Source: Sepiola atlantica (lineage: Eukaryota > Mollusca > Cephalopoda > Sepiida > Sepiolidae). From it: a DNA stretch of 64,000 bases. The notes beneath the pieces were generated by a model. That model made no database searches and was not told the DNA's origin. It saw only the letters and a list, made by a program, of their open reading frames with translations. The stretch spans positions 62,109,552-62,173,551 of the forward strand of contig OY744528.1 in NCBI GenBank assembly GCA_963556195.1, written 5' to 3'. The stretch's first letter is position 1, and every line of letters begins with the position of its first letter. Below, piece by piece: positions 11,750-23,019 of the stretch. Both the position numbers and the translations under genes were made by a program.

Positions 11750-11757
11750 GAATATTT
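11750..11757 (+). repeat. Target-site duplication, left (Merlin)
   Basis: gaatattt, repeated at 12377-12384 outside the other inverted end. Confidence 0.75.
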
Positions 11758-12376
11758 GGTGCTTGTTGCTTAAAAGTCCGAAAAAAATATTTCTTTGTCT
11801 TTTAATGTTTAAGAGGTAAATAAGGGGCAGTAACTGTGAATTGTAATTTTGAGCCAGATTTTATATTTAATTTCTATCAAGCCTGATATTCTCTTAAATT
11901 GAAATCATGGATCTGAAATTGTTTCAGTTTGAAGACGTACTCTATTTTACTTCAGAAAAAGCAAAACAGATTGATTTTTTGCAAGCGCATGGACTTATTT
12001 CTGGAGAAGAGACCTGCAATTGTGGGCATAACATGCGACTTGTGCCATCACGAAATTGATGGCTTCCATTGGCGTTGTACGAGCGCATACTGTGCAAGTA
12101 AAATGTCTATTAGACGTAACAGTATATTTGATAAATCGAAATTACCGATTCGCAAAATATTGAAATTTATTTATCAGTATAAAACCCAAGTATAAACAAT
12201 AAATTCTTAAATTTTCCATTTATGTATACTTTGTTGTTCATTTATTACTAATTAATTTTCTGTAAATTACGTTACATGTAATAACAACAGTTGATAAGAG
12301 TTACTGCCCTTTATTTACCTCTTAAACAGTAAAAGACAAAGAAATCTTTTTTTCGGACTTTTAAGCAACAAGCACC
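11758..12376 (+). mobile_element. Merlin-type DNA transposon, short derivative
   Basis: 79-bp terminal inverted repeats (11758-11836 and 12298-12376), starting GGTGCTTGTTGCTTAAAAGT, with about 5 mismatches. An exact 8-bp duplication gaatattt flanks the element; 8-9 bp is the duplication size of Merlin. The inside encodes the start of an ISXO2/IS1595-like transposase. At 619 bp it is far too short for a full transposase, so it is a non-autonomous deletion derivative. Confidence 0.75.
11908..12195 (+). pseudogene. Merlin transposase N-terminus, frameshifted
   Basis: Frame 1 from the ATG at 11908 reads MDLKLFQFEDVLYF and CNCGHNMRLV. After a frameshift near 12055 the other frame reads EIDGFHWRCTSAYC, SIRRNSIFDKSKLPIRKIL and FIYQYKT. 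This is the zinc-ribbon start of Merlin/ISXO2 transposases ('C..CG..M.L.....DG..WRC......SIR..S.F..S.L.....L..IY'). The catalytic DDE part is absent. Confidence 0.7.
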
Positions 12377-12384
12377 GAATATTT
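12377..12384 (+). repeat. Target-site duplication, right (Merlin)
   Basis: gaatattt, identical to 11750-11757. Confidence 0.75.
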
Positions 12385-12529
12385 TCATAGTATATTTAAA
12401 TAAATAGCATATGCAAACACTGGGAAGCATAATTTTTCTTTTTACATCATTTTTGACACTGTGCATTAGTGATTATTATATTAGTAGACTAACTGGACCT
12501 GCCACTTCACTATGGCTTCTCGAAGTTAT

Positions 12530-12992
12530 CAACTTGAAACATTAATTTAAAATAATAAACATTTGATTCATAATTTTCTTGAAAACACAAAAAAAATTAT
12601 TTATCTTTTAAATGTGACCATAAATAAACGAAAAAAGAAGAAATCAATTTGCCTTTTCAAAATCAAGTCAGTCTTTCTAAAGAAAAACATTTGAATACAA
12701 ATGCTAAATATTTGTCCAGGAAATAAAACGATATTGCAAAACAAAACTGTTATATTAAAATCAAAACAATCATTGAATTAAAAAACAATAGTTAATTAAT
12801 AAAATGTCCTTTTTAAAAATCAATGTTCAAATTAGTTAACTTTGTGACTGATATCGCATATACATAAGCAGTATATAAAAATGATGAATAGTCTATTGTG
12901 TAAAGTTGAATTAAGTTGAAATAATGCGTTTTTATTTCACCATTAGTGCGAGAAATGGGTCCAACTTTTGCATTTATTCATTTAGATAAAAA
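12530..12992 (+). repeat. 0.5-kb repeat with TATA box, copy 1
   Basis: About 85-90% like 19465-20020 in the same orientation. Both hold 'cataagcagtatataaaaa' followed about 30 bases later by 'tctattgtgtaaagttgaat' and 'agtgcgagaaatgg', the layout of a core promoter with TATA and start region. No coding frame is kept. It could be a solo LTR or a promoter-bearing non-autonomous element. Borders do not show clear TG/CA ends. Confidence 0.7.
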
Positions 12993-13050
12993 GATTGTCA
13001 TTATTACAGCTATTTAGTATAAGGGAGACAACTCTGTTCATTTCCAAGGA

Positions 13051-13104
13051 ATGTAGGTTTTTTTGGGAGGAGATTTAAAAGTCTTCTCCCCTAAAAAACT
13101 ACAT
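13051..13104. repeat. Near-palindrome, 23-bp arms
   Basis: atgtagg...gggaggaga pairs with tcttctccc...ctacat around an 8-base loop, with about four mismatches. It could be a small hairpin or a decayed foldback end. Confidence 0.6.
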
Positions 13105-14180
13105 TTTTACTTATTTTTGAAGCAATTGTTTTTCTAATTGAGGTCAAATATATTTTTTGCAATTCTTTGAAATTTAACTCTGCTCAAAAACTTTACGCTA
13201 ACTCAAGCAATTTAATGTGTAATAAAATCACCAAAATAAGTATTAACAAATTATTACTGTGAAAAGTAAGAGTAAAATTACCTTAAAAGACACATACTTA
13301 GCTTTAATAAAAAAGTTTAAAAATTATATTTAGGCGTTTCTCTCATTTGTGCAACTTGTTACACTAAAAGCATGAGGTGGTGATTTGGTCAAAAAATAGG
13401 CCGTACAGACTTGGTTTGAACAAATATTAAGTTACATCCATTCAATTTGCACATTTAGCGATGTAAATGCTATTTCAAACTTTAGCATGATAGATCAAAC
13501 AGAAATGCTATTTAAAATTTTAGCACGACGGACCAAAAAAAAATCCTATTTAAAAACCAAACTCCCCCCAAAACTTTGATTTTGACTGTCTTCCTTTTCT
13601 TTCGCACTTTAAATAAGGGATGTGAGTTCTCCACTTTTTAGTGGTATTCCACTTTTTAATTCAGAAAAATCAGATTTCTGCTTAGATCTTTAGAGTTTCC
13701 CATGGATGCCAGTTCTCTATTTTTTGGTCGAAATCTTTTGAATAAGAAAAAGCTGATTTCTGTTAAATCATTAGAACTGTACCTCCTTATTTTTCATTGC
13801 TATTTGGCTGTATTTTATTTCTCTTCCTCTTTCTTTCCCAAGTTTTTCTCTCTTTCTCTTCCTGTCTTGCCTTCATATGACAGTTCTCTCTGAAAACTGA
13901 AAATGTTAATTTTGCTATGAAAGCTAAGACTTCAAATGAGTCATATAAGGGTAGAGTAGTTAGATGATTTTTGTTTCATCAAAGAATGACTTCCTGTCTC
14001 CTTCCTTCCCACATGTGCACTCAGTGTCTTTCTTTAAGTTGATTTTAGTTGTTGTTTTTTGCGCTGCCCTCTCTAGACACACACTCACAGATTGGGAAAT
14101 TAATCTCGATTTCAGCTTTTTGTACCATTGTCTATTCACATCCCTGTATAATTGATGTTCTTTTTTGTCTTCTTCTGTAG
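13105..14180. other. Intron or upstream spacer, no gene seen
   Basis: AT-rich. Holds an imperfect internal duplication around 'aaatgctatttcaaacttta' (about 13460-13530). No earlier MIOS exon is visible. The antisense frame 13960-14382 overlaps exon A and is a shadow. Confidence 0.4.
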
Positions 14181-14299
14181 GTGAAAAGAATGGACCGATT
14201 TCATCATTTGCTTGGCATCTTTCGGAAGAAAATCGCTTCCTTACCATTACACCAAATAGTGTTTTATCTGATGTGAAGATTTTCAATCGAATTACTCTG
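14181..14299 (+). CDS. MIOS: MIOS internal exon A (end of WD40 propeller)
   Basis: First visible exon of MIOS, a GATOR2 subunit. GATOR2 sits at the lysosome and, when amino acids are plentiful, counteracts the GATOR1 brake on Rag GTPases so that TORC1 is active. The exon is 119 nt: two bases finish a codon, then 39 codons follow, including SSFAWHLSEENRFLTITP, which matches the 'SFxWHP..ENR...TP' stretch that I know from the last propeller blades of animal MIOS. The acceptor is a pyrimidine tract ending in ctgtag and the donor is gtgtgt. It ends in phase 0, matching exon B. The preceding WD40 exons were not found in the 14 kb upstream and probably lie outside the window. The gene call is confident; the exact 5' edge is slightly less so. 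Confidence 0.88.
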
Positions 14300-15039
14300 G
14301 TGTGTATTTTACTTCTTCTGTATAAATAAAAGTGAATGCATGTGTGTTTATTTTTCTGGGTATTCACAAAAGAAATTGACAATAGAATCTTAAATTGTGG
14401 TTAATGTGACATTGTTTGGGATTATCTCAGCAACATCGATGTCTTGATAACCACCACTCTAAAAAAAAAAAATAGAAACAACAAAAAAAAACTTCCCATT
14501 TTACAAGTTGATGCGAAGCAATTAATTTCACACTAAACTTGGGACCCTATATGGAACCCTATATATATATAGGAGAAAGAGTTTGAATTACCTACTAGAT
14601 ACCATCCTCGAGTGGCTTCGGTCTCTCTGTACAAGGGTTTGTCAGGACAACCTGACATAAGGATACTTTACCCTACAAGTAAACCCTTGTATTCAAAGCC
14701 CAAAGAAGATCCCCTCGATACGGCTATACACTGGCTCATACGATGAATGGGCCACCTTCTCCTCGTAATGTTACCTCAAGTAACAACACTTAGCTGGATA
14801 CTCCACCAGACTGATGAATTCTTGTCCTGGAATCCTATAAGACCAAGAGACCACAAGAAAGATATACTATAACATAGTTAAGTGGTCAATTTGAGAGAGA
14901 AAAATTAATGTTCTTAACTTTTTTTACTAACTCAACATTTCAGAGGAAAAGAAGAACTTTAATGGAATATTAGAATATCTATGTATCTCATATAGAGATC
15001 ATATGTTAGCCCCAGGAAGGGGCCTCTTGATTTCTGAGA

Positions 15040-15680
15040 ACTAACATTGAAGTAAAATGAGCAAAAAAAATTATATATATGGGCACATCTAGACCAATCA
15101 ACGGCAGGCCTGTGAAAGAGATCATTGTTGGGGATAGCAAACTGGAAGTTGTAGCTGAGTTCTGCTATATGGGCGACTCCCTTTCAGGCGATGGTGGTTG
15201 TGAGACTGCTGCTATTACCCAATGCAAGTCTGCCTGGAGGGGCTTTAGAGAACTCCTGCCCATCTTGATAAGTAAGCATCTGGCGATCACAACTAGAGTA
15301 CAGGTGTACACCAGCTGTGTGAGGAGTGTTATGCTTTATAGCTCCGAAACATGAGCTGCATTGGCGAGCACTCAAGAGACTACAGCGTAATGAAAGAGCC
15401 ATGATTTGATGGATCTGTCATGTCAAACCGGAAGACAACACTCTCTTCGGGACTCTTCTCTCTAGGCTTGGTATATGGGAAATAACTAATGCTCTTAAGC
15501 TGCACAGGATGAGATGGCTTGGCCATGTTGAGCGAACCTCCAGTTTGATCTCTCGGGCCAGAAACATGTCCATCGCATCAAGTCGGCAGGCTGGAAGATT
15601 GAGGTTTTCTTGGGATGGAAGACTTCGATCAAGACTGATAGGCAGGCCCCCGCCCTCTTATAGAGGACTAATCAAAGGTC
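15040..15680 (+). pseudogene. CR1/RTE-like LINE, C-terminal RT remnant
   Basis: Reads KLEVVAEFCYMGDSLSGDGG, QCKSAWRGFRELLP, TSCVRSVMLYSSET, then in shifted frames LKRLQRNERAM, WICHVKPEDNTL, LHRMRWLGHVERTS and SRQAGRLRFSWDGR. This is the typical post-RT region of CR1/RTE-like polyproteins. There are three frame changes and an in-frame stop where 'SETWA' should be. It is 5'-truncated. Confidence 0.8.
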
Positions 15681-16214
15681 TGTTCAAAAATATATCGGAT
15701 GAAGAAGATGATATGGTGCATAATGTATGTGAGTACATGGGTTATTTTTACGAGAGCAGGAATATTATTTGACTTTATATTTTCTATATTTCAGAATTAT
15801 CAATGGCATCCCCTATAATTATGCAACAAATGAAAAGGCACACAGTTGTGATGACTATAAAGTCTGAATATAGCAAATTTAGAAATAGAACTATTTTTTA
15901 AAAGTGGTTTAATCTTTCGTTTACAAAGTTCGCCTAGAGTTAAAGGCTTAAGATGGAAAGGTAACACCATTATCAAAACGTAAGATACATTCTAGACACT
16001 GATAAGATTAGAACACTTGAATTTATTCTGTAAGTACAGCACACTATTGGTGGTAATCCTAAAAGGTTCATGAAGTAGATTGCAAAGATAAAACAATGTG
16101 AAATGTTGCTTACAAAGACATCATATACAAGTCTTATATGATGAGTGAAGGTCATTTTATGAAATAATCAGAGGTAATAGGCTCACAGAATCAAGAAATG
16201 AATAGCTGAAAGTT

Positions 16215-16440
16215 TTCATGATCACATCACCCCTAACATTTGACCTCCTAGCTTCCCAGATTTCAATCTTTTGGACTACTATGTATGAAGCATAGTTGAG
16301 AACAAAAAATTTAATGAGCACCCTTATGATACTAAATAATCCATAGAGTAATGCCCAGTATGAACAAGGATCATCTAGCACATAGGTGATTCATACCTCA
16401 CAGAAAAGCCGTTATCAAAGCTCAAGGAGACTTAATAAAT
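16215..16440 (+). pseudogene. Tc1/mariner transposase C-terminal scrap
   Basis: PPSFPDFNLLDYYV, stop, SIVENKKFNEHPYDTK corresponds to the 'PP.SPDLNPLDYYVWS.VE...N..PHNTK' block carrying the last catalytic Asp of mariner-like transposases. Several in-frame stops. No inverted ends recognised. Confidence 0.5.
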
Positions 16441-17040
16441 AAGATTACAAAGCAATATACTTTAATTCAAAGTATTTCATATTAGCAGTCCTCTGGGCTG
16501 AACTAAGTAATTTAAAAATTCAATGGAGCTAAGCACGTTATTATATTGCCAATAACACGGTACAGCAATTACAAATGAAAATTGGCTGGTCAGAAGTAAA
16601 GTTTGGTTTATCAGCTTAAATGCTGTTTGAGTCTGACTTCAAAAATCTGACAAGATAACTTTATATGTAAGATATCTTGTGGCACAGCCCCCCTCCCCTG
16701 TTCGGTAGGGAATAGGCTGGAAACTCATGATTTTAGCTTTTTTATCTAAGAGTCAAGCATCTGCAATATTCGTAATATATTAGAGAAACACAAAAATTAC
16801 TTAATACTGGCTCTGAACCTATTTCATTGACATCACCAGATAAATCTAGGGGGTATCTTTATATTAATGTTAAATGTCACGTTTACTCAATAACCTTGTT
16901 ACATACGGATAGATATAATTTGTATTATTTGGACTACAGTTCTCATCTTGGATGTTGTTCTGACAACGTTTCAGGCCGATGTAACCTCGACTGTCTTGTT
17001 GAACTCTGGGAATTAGTATGGAATTTTGACCTGATTCTCT

Positions 17041-17155
17041 AGTGTGACAAGATGCACCTGAAGGTCAGAGGTTAGATCGGTCAAAATGTTGTGAGAATAA
17101 CATCCAAGATTAGAACAGTAGTCCAAATAATACAAATTATCAATCCTCATCCATA
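17041..17155 (+). repeat. SINE-like repeat S1, copy 2 (3' fragment)
   Basis: 'tgacaagatgcacctgaagg', 'aatgttgtgagaataacatc' and 'atacaaattatcaatcctca' match copy 1 and copy 3. The head is missing. Confidence 0.55.
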
Positions 17156-17318
17156 TATCAGATATAAGTGGCACCACTAATAAAAAATCCAGTTTTATAT
17201 AAAATAATTTTTATAAAGTACTAACCTTCAAAAGGCACATGTCAAAATTTGAGCCCAATCGGATTATTAGTTTACAAATTACAGTTAAGTGAAGCTACTG
17301 TTACAATTTTTCAGAACA

Positions 17319-18254
17319 ATGGAAAAATCTGAATTTTGTGTGTTGATAAAGTATTGCTTTCCGATGGAGGAAAATACTGGTTAAGCAAACAATAGGTTGA
17401 TAAGTAGTGTCATTTGGATTCTGCTCCATCGGAAATAATGATTAAGAGGAAGTATGCTGACTTTAAATGCGGTCCTACAAACACAAATGATGCTAAACGC
17501 TCAGGTTGACCAAATTCAGCAGTTGCCCTGGATAACATGTAAATTGAAATTGCATGATCTAGCAGAGGAGTTGAAGATATCAGAAAGCAGTGTATTCACC
17601 ATTTTGCATGAACATTCGCACTGAGAAAGCTGTGTTCAAAGTGAGTGCTGCGTTTGCTCACAGTCTATCAAACACAACAACATTCGACGATTCAGAGCAT
17701 TGTTTGCAACTGTTTCAATACAACAAAAGAAGTTTTTGTATCATTATGTGACAATGGGTGAAAACAAAGATGCAAACATCAGTAGGCAAGGTTTTGGTCT
17801 CCGTATTTTGGGATGCACAAAGTATTTTGTTCATCGATTACCTTGAGAAAGAAAGAATCATCAATAGTGAATTTATATAGCATTATTGGTGTGTTTGCTT
17901 CCTTCAGGAAGCAATCACCAAAAAGCAGCCACAAATGAAGAAAACGTGCTCTTTAACCAAGACAAACTCGATTGCAATGATGGCAAAACTACATAAATTG
18001 CAGTTCAAATTGCTTCCACGCCCATCCTATACTTCAGCTCTGTCTCCCAGTGACTACTGGCTGTTTTTAGATCTTAAAAGAATGCGCCAGGGAAAGAGAT
18101 TTGGCTCCAATGAAAAAGTGATATCGGAAACTGAGGTGTATTTTGAGGTCAAAGATGAATCGTTCTACAACAAAAGGTATCAAGTGAAACGTTGAAATCA
18201 ACCTCCTTCTTGGGTGATACACTATGTTGATGAACCAAGTCGAATTTTGCCTTA
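17319..18254 (+). pseudogene. mariner transposase, decayed full-length copy
   Basis: Begins MEKSEFCVLIKYCFLMEENT and continues IMIKRKYADFKCGPTNTNDA, KISESSVFTILHEH-like residues, SRQGFGLRILGCTKYFVHRL in a shifted frame, FNQDKLDCNDGKTT in another frame, then LHKLQFKLLPRPSYTSALSP and SDYWLFLDLKRMRQGKRFGS. Order and length (about 310 codons) match a mariner transposase. Numerous frameshifts and stops. Degenerate inverted ends may lie near 17150 and 18285. It sits in the intron just before MIOS exon B. Confidence 0.85.
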
Positions 18255-18336
18255 AAGTTGTTGTTTTATTACTAGGGACTTATTGAGTGATGTGTTAGAA
18301 TAATATTATGGTTTCTATTTTTCTTTTGTTTCTTAG

Positions 18337-18471
18337 GACTGGTCAAATGAGTTTGCGTTAATGGAAGTATCGGGTAAATATAAAGAGGAGATTCACCTTC
18401 CACCAGAATTGGAAAGCAAAGATATCGGAATGATTATGAAGGAACGAGCACTCAATGGATATGGCATGGAG
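18337..18471 (+). CDS. MIOS: MIOS internal exon B (propeller to solenoid)
   Basis: 135 nt, 45 codons, phase 0 at both ends. It begins with DWSNEFALM and ends with IMKERALNGYGME, which aligns with the family's 'AWSP...LMW' and 'MRxRALSRYGL' segments where the last blade passes into the alpha-helical solenoid. The acceptor is a T-rich tract ending in ttcttag and the donor is gtttgt. A dead mariner transposon (17319-18254) stops only about 80 bases upstream of the exon, and a LINE tail follows within 0.5 kb. The downstream intron is the longest in the window (19.5 kb) and holds the large LTR element. Confidence 0.93.
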
Positions 18472-18889
18472 GTTTGTTTTCTTTGTATTTTTAAAAACTT
18501 TTTCTTCAGTATTATAACCACCAACCATGCGTTTCATCCTTTACTGGTCAATAAATAGGTATCCCATAGTGGTGAATGTATAGGGACCAGTCGAGGACAG
18601 CCGATAAACCTGTCTCTGAAAGGTACAAACCATTCTGTATGAACCTTTAACCCACGGTAATATGTTTCCAAGCACTTTTGTGCAGCTACAGTGTCTAATT
18701 AGTTTCTTTAAAGTGAATGACCGTCGATGCATGGTGAAGAGTTACACCGTTCACAAGGTAATTCCGTTAATGTACATGAGCATAGACAGAACCGGCTGAT
18801 CTAAAGGACTTAAAAACCCAAAAAACTCCCTCTATTTTCTATGGGTAGGTGTAGTTCCTGTGGCGAGCATCAACAAACAGATACTTTGG

Positions 18890-19165
18890 ACGAGATAACG
18901 TAGCAGCTTAGGGAAAGAGCATTCGGCATGATAACCAGAATGTGCATTGCTCCAGTTAGTGGGGAACCGTAATACAGCTATAGTAGTGGTGCACGTAGAT
19001 GTCGTCAGTCATTTAAAGATTCAATGACTGTAAGACCTCATCACACCTACAACTTGTGGAAGACTTTGGATACCATTTAGAGGGCCTGCTGCCAACAATG
19101 TCTGACAGAGATGGTTGGAGGGAGCGTGTCAGGAGAATCCAAGTAGAATTCTACACCTGATTGAA
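18890..19165 (+). pseudogene. LINE 3' fragment
   Basis: The end reads MSDRDGWRERVRRIQVEFYT and stop in one frame, matching the very C-terminal 'DR..WR..V..I' motif of RTE/CR1-like LINEs, preceded by 'LVEDFGYHLEGLL'-like residues in another frame. 5' limit uncertain (possibly from about 18570). Confidence 0.45.
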
Positions 19166-19464
19166 TAAAATGGGCACCAATTTAATTACTGGTGTAAAAT
19201 TGTGTTTACGCATGGGTAAGACATGGCACTCTGAAAAAAAAGCCTTCCGATCACCTTAGACTTTATTTGATTAATTCGATTTTTGATTATCAAGGCGAAG
19301 ACAAAGACAGGAATATTGTCAAAAGTTAACTTCTGTCTCAAGAAACAATGGATATGCTCTGAAAGGATGCACATTTGTTGAGTGATTGTTTCCATAAAGC
19401 TTTGTTTCCCCACTTTCCATGGATGTTTTTAGTAATTCAAATATATTGCTGGCTCGCTATCGCT

Positions 19465-20020
19465 TTGCAAACATTAATTTAAAAAATACACATTTCATTC
19501 ATAAGTTTGTTGTAACACAGAAAAAAAAATCTTTGCCATTTATTTATATAGATAAACATTAACTTTTTGGTTATTTTGATGCAAATTTATTTATCTTTTA
19601 AATGTGACCATAATGAAACGAAAGAATGAAGAAATCAATTTGCCTTTTCACTTGCAATTTAGAAATAGATCACAACTTGTTGAAAATCAGGTCGGTCCCT
19701 CTAAAGAAAGGAACATTTGAAGACAAATGCTAAATATTTGTTAAGGAAATAAAACAATATTGTGAAACAACTATTTGTTATATTTAAATTAAAACGATCA
19801 TTGAATTAAAAAACAATAATAAATAATAGTTAATTAATGCCTTTTTGCAAAACCAATATGCAAATTAGTTAACCTTGCGACTTATATCACATATACATAA
19901 GCAGTATATAAAAAAGACGGTGCATCTATTGTGTAAAGTTGAATTGACTTGATGTAGGGAGATTTGACTTTACCGTTAGTGCGAGAAATGGGCACAATTT
20001 TCACATTTATTCATTCAGAC
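19465..20020 (+). repeat. 0.5-kb repeat with TATA box, copy 2
   Basis: Direct copy of 12530-12992 with a few small insertions, e.g. at about 19540-19580. The TATA-box word 'gcagtatataaaaa' and downstream 'attgtgtaaagttgaatt' are kept. It is followed directly by the 65-bp minisatellite. Confidence 0.7.
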
Positions 20021-20023
20021 ATA

Positions 20024-20287
20024 TCTATGCCCTTCACATGCATAGGACACTCAAACTTCTTACCTGTCCTCCATTTCACTAAATTATATCTATAGCCTTC
20101 ACATGCATAGGACACTCAAACTTCTTACCTATCCTCCATTTCACTAAATTATATCTATAGCCTTCACATGCATAGGATACTCAAACTTCTTACCTGTCCT
20201 GCATTTCACTAAATTATATCTATAGCCTTCACATGCATAGGACACTCAAACTTCTTACCTGTCCTGCATTTCACTAAATTATATCTA
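20024..20287 (+). repeat. Minisatellite, four 65-bp units
   Basis: Four direct units beginning 'tatctatagccttcacatgc' and continuing 'ataggacactcaaacttctt'. They differ at one to three bases each (e.g. cctcc/cctgc), so the array is recent or homogenised. Confidence 0.92.
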
Positions 20288-20638
20288 AAAACCCTTTTTT
20301 ACATCTTTTACCAATAATATAAATGCATATCTATATATATATCTATATATATATATTTAAACATTTTTTTATTTTTTTATTTATACAAACATTATTGGTT
20401 ACATATGTGCATACATGTTTCAGCTGTACTCTTCACAGTCAACCTCTTCAGACAAAAGAAGACAAGGAAGCCACTACATACATACATGTTAATGTATCAA
20501 TAGTTTATCAAACGTACACACACATGTAAACAAGTAACCACATATACATATCTATATCTACAAACTTTGATCTCTATATAAAACATATAAATGCACATAT
20601 TTGCATATACATAAGTAAACATACATACACACATGTAA

Positions 20639-20640
<2 letters not shown>

Positions 20641-20684
<44 letters not shown>
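20641..20684. repeat. (TA)n microsatellite at Penelope 5' edge
   Basis: About 20 TA dinucleotides directly abutting the truncated 5' end of the Penelope-like reading frame. Confidence 0.9.
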
Positions 20685-20685
<1 letters not shown>

Positions 20686-21697
20686 TCTCAAAGTAGAAAT
20701 AACATCTAACATTAAAATAGTTAATTTTCTAGACGTAACATTCAACTTAGATAAAGAAACTTATGAACCGTATACTAAAGACAATGCCAACCCGATCTAT
20801 GTCCACCCACTCTCTAACCACCCAAAAACCATTATTAAACACATCCCCAGATCAATCGAAAAAAGAATTAGTGATAACTCCTCTAATGAAGAAATTTTTA
20901 ACAAACACAAGGACTTTTACAATAAAGCGTTAAAGCAAAGTGGATACAAAAACACCCAAATTAAATTCACCAAACCTACACCTCCCAACAACAGACGCAA
21001 AAATAGGGGTAGAAAAATTATCTGGTTCACACCCCCATATAACAACATGGTTAAAACCAAACTCGGTAAAAGATTCTTAGACTTAATCAATCTACACTTC
21101 CCTCCCAACAATATACTGCACAAAATCTTTAATAAAAACACCCTCAAATTAAGCTATAGCTGTGGTGAAAATTTAGAAAAAATAATAAAAAAACATAACA
21201 ACAAAATTCTAAATGAAAAAACTACCGCAACTAAAACAGCAAATACCAAGGCCTGTAACTGCACAAACAAAAAAGAATGCCCATTACAACATAATTGCCA
21301 AATAACCCAATCAGTATATCAAGCAACCATCTCTACTAAAGAAAACCCAACCCTGAAAAAATTCTACATAGGTATGACTGGTAATACCTTCAAAGAAAGA
21401 TATACTGGACATAAGTGTTCTTTTAATAACCCTACATATCAAAAAAGAACCTCACTTTCTATATATTACTGGGAACTATACAACAATAACCTATCACCAA
21501 CAGTAACTTGGAACACAATTAGAAGAACTAGCACCTGTGGTTCCCTAAACTCACCTTGCTACCTTTGCCTAACAGAAAAACTTGAAATAATTAAATTCAG
21601 CGATAGGGGCAAACTTCTAAACAAAAAACAAGAAACATCAATTAACTGTAGGCATAATAGATTACACCTTCTTAGTAATCCACTCATAACCCCTTAG
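20681..21697 (+). CDS. Penelope-like element, 5'-truncated, GIY-YIG endonuclease ORF
   Basis: A single uninterrupted frame of about 338 codons enters from the TA repeat and ends at 21697. It lacks the reverse-transcriptase catalytic core. It starts in the RT thumb region (IVNFLDVTFNLDKETYEPYT, NPIYVHPLSNHPK, IIWFTPPYNN) and ends in a GIY-YIG nuclease: KKFYIGMTGNTFKERYTGHK, with the YIG, the conserved Arg and His, and the downstream CYLCLTEKLEI with the catalytic Glu. The Cys-rich linker (ACNCTNKKECPLQHNC) before the nuclease is typical of Penelope-like proteins. The frame is intact but truncated, so it is probably inactive. Start codon unknown; the first ATG is at 21047. Confidence 0.85.
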
Positions 21698-21895
21698 GCT
21701 GTTATTATATATTAAAAAAAAAAAAAAACAAAAAAAAAACACCTCCCCACCAACTGAAAATTTTGTCAACACAACTATCATCTTATACCTTTTATTAATT
21801 ATTATTATTTTTATCTCTATTAGTAGTAGCATTTTTGTTTGTAGTATTATTTGTAGTAGTACTGTAAGCGGTAGTATTGGTTGGTATTATTATTG

Positions 21896-21926
<31 letters not shown>

Positions 21927-22425
21927 CATTATTATTATTATTATTATTATCATACCCACAACGATTAACACTAATGGTCATCTTCTGTATTTTTCTTTAC
22001 TCTTAAATACCCCCCTTTTATGCTTATCCATTTTTTGATTAATATTTCTATATTTCTTAGATTATTTTTTAGATTATATTTTTTAGATTATCATTATCAA
22101 TTATTTATTACTACTATTATTAATATCTTAAACTTAACTATTTGACATTGAATCATTTTCTTCATTCTTTTCATTTTTTCACCTTTTTTTCATTTTTTTT
22201 TCACTTTTTTCATTTTTTCATTTTTTCATTTTTTCATTTTTTCATTTTTTCATTTCTGTACTTTTTATCAAGATAATTATTGTTATCAGTGGTGACACCA
22301 TGTCTGACGTTACTATCATAGTTATTGTTATTTGCAGCAATGAAATTAACAGTAGCACTATTATTAATAATATTGCCATGTTTTACCGTTACCTTACTTT
22401 TGCCTCCACTGCCATTTTTATTATC

Positions 22426-22483
<58 letters not shown>
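21698..22483. repeat. Simple-sequence region: poly-A, ATT, TTTTTTCA repeats
   Basis: Poly-A after the Penelope stop (21712-21741), ATT triplets (21880-21950), a (TTTTTTCA)n-like array at about 22165-22255, then ATT (22425-22483). The Asn- or Ile-only frames here are products of the repeats. Confidence 0.85.
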
Positions 22484-22488
<5 letters not shown>

Positions 22489-22784
22489 GTTGTTATTGCC
22501 ACCATTATGACTACTTCTATAATTTTTCACTATCATCATTACTATTGTTAAGATTACTGGGATTACCACTCTGATTACTGTTGTCTGTTAAACCACTATT
22601 TTTATATGATCAGCATTATTGCAACCATTAACCCATATCATAATATCGGCAAACATTATCTTATCATTATCTAATATTATTATGATAATCACTACCCCCT
22701 AGGATTCCTAATATTCCTTAATTATTCTATTTCTTTCCTAAACTATTATTTTTATTATTATTATTATTACCATTATTATTATCA

Positions 22785-22815
<31 letters not shown>

Positions 22816-22968
22816 TATTATTAATAATTAATAACGCCAGCATTTTCCAGTTATTCTTTTAGTTATATATTTTTAATATTTTTTAATATTTTTTAGTATT
22901 TTTTAGTATTTTTATTATACTTCATTTATTATTATTTTCATTATTTCACCTCAATTATTAGGGGTATC

Positions 22969-23013
<45 letters not shown>

Positions 23014-23019
23014 TACTAC
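22484..23019 (+). repeat. Tandem duplication, left copy
   Basis: From 'gttattgccaccattatgac' to 'tattactactac'. About 97% like 28174-28766 apart from microsatellite length and a 40-base difference. It ends exactly where the LTR element begins. Confidence 0.85.
23016..23019. repeat. Target-site duplication, left (LTR element)
   Basis: ctac, repeated at 28170-28173. The site lies in low-complexity TAC triplets, so the match alone is weak support. Confidence 0.65.

Noticed and set aside
13960..14382. 140-codon antisense frame
   Set aside because: It overlaps MIOS exon A on the other strand and has no independent support.
22234..22569. Asn-rich frame, possible polyglutamine/asparagine protein
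   Set aside because: Produced by the ATT microsatellite and adjoining simple sequence; flanks show no coding signal.
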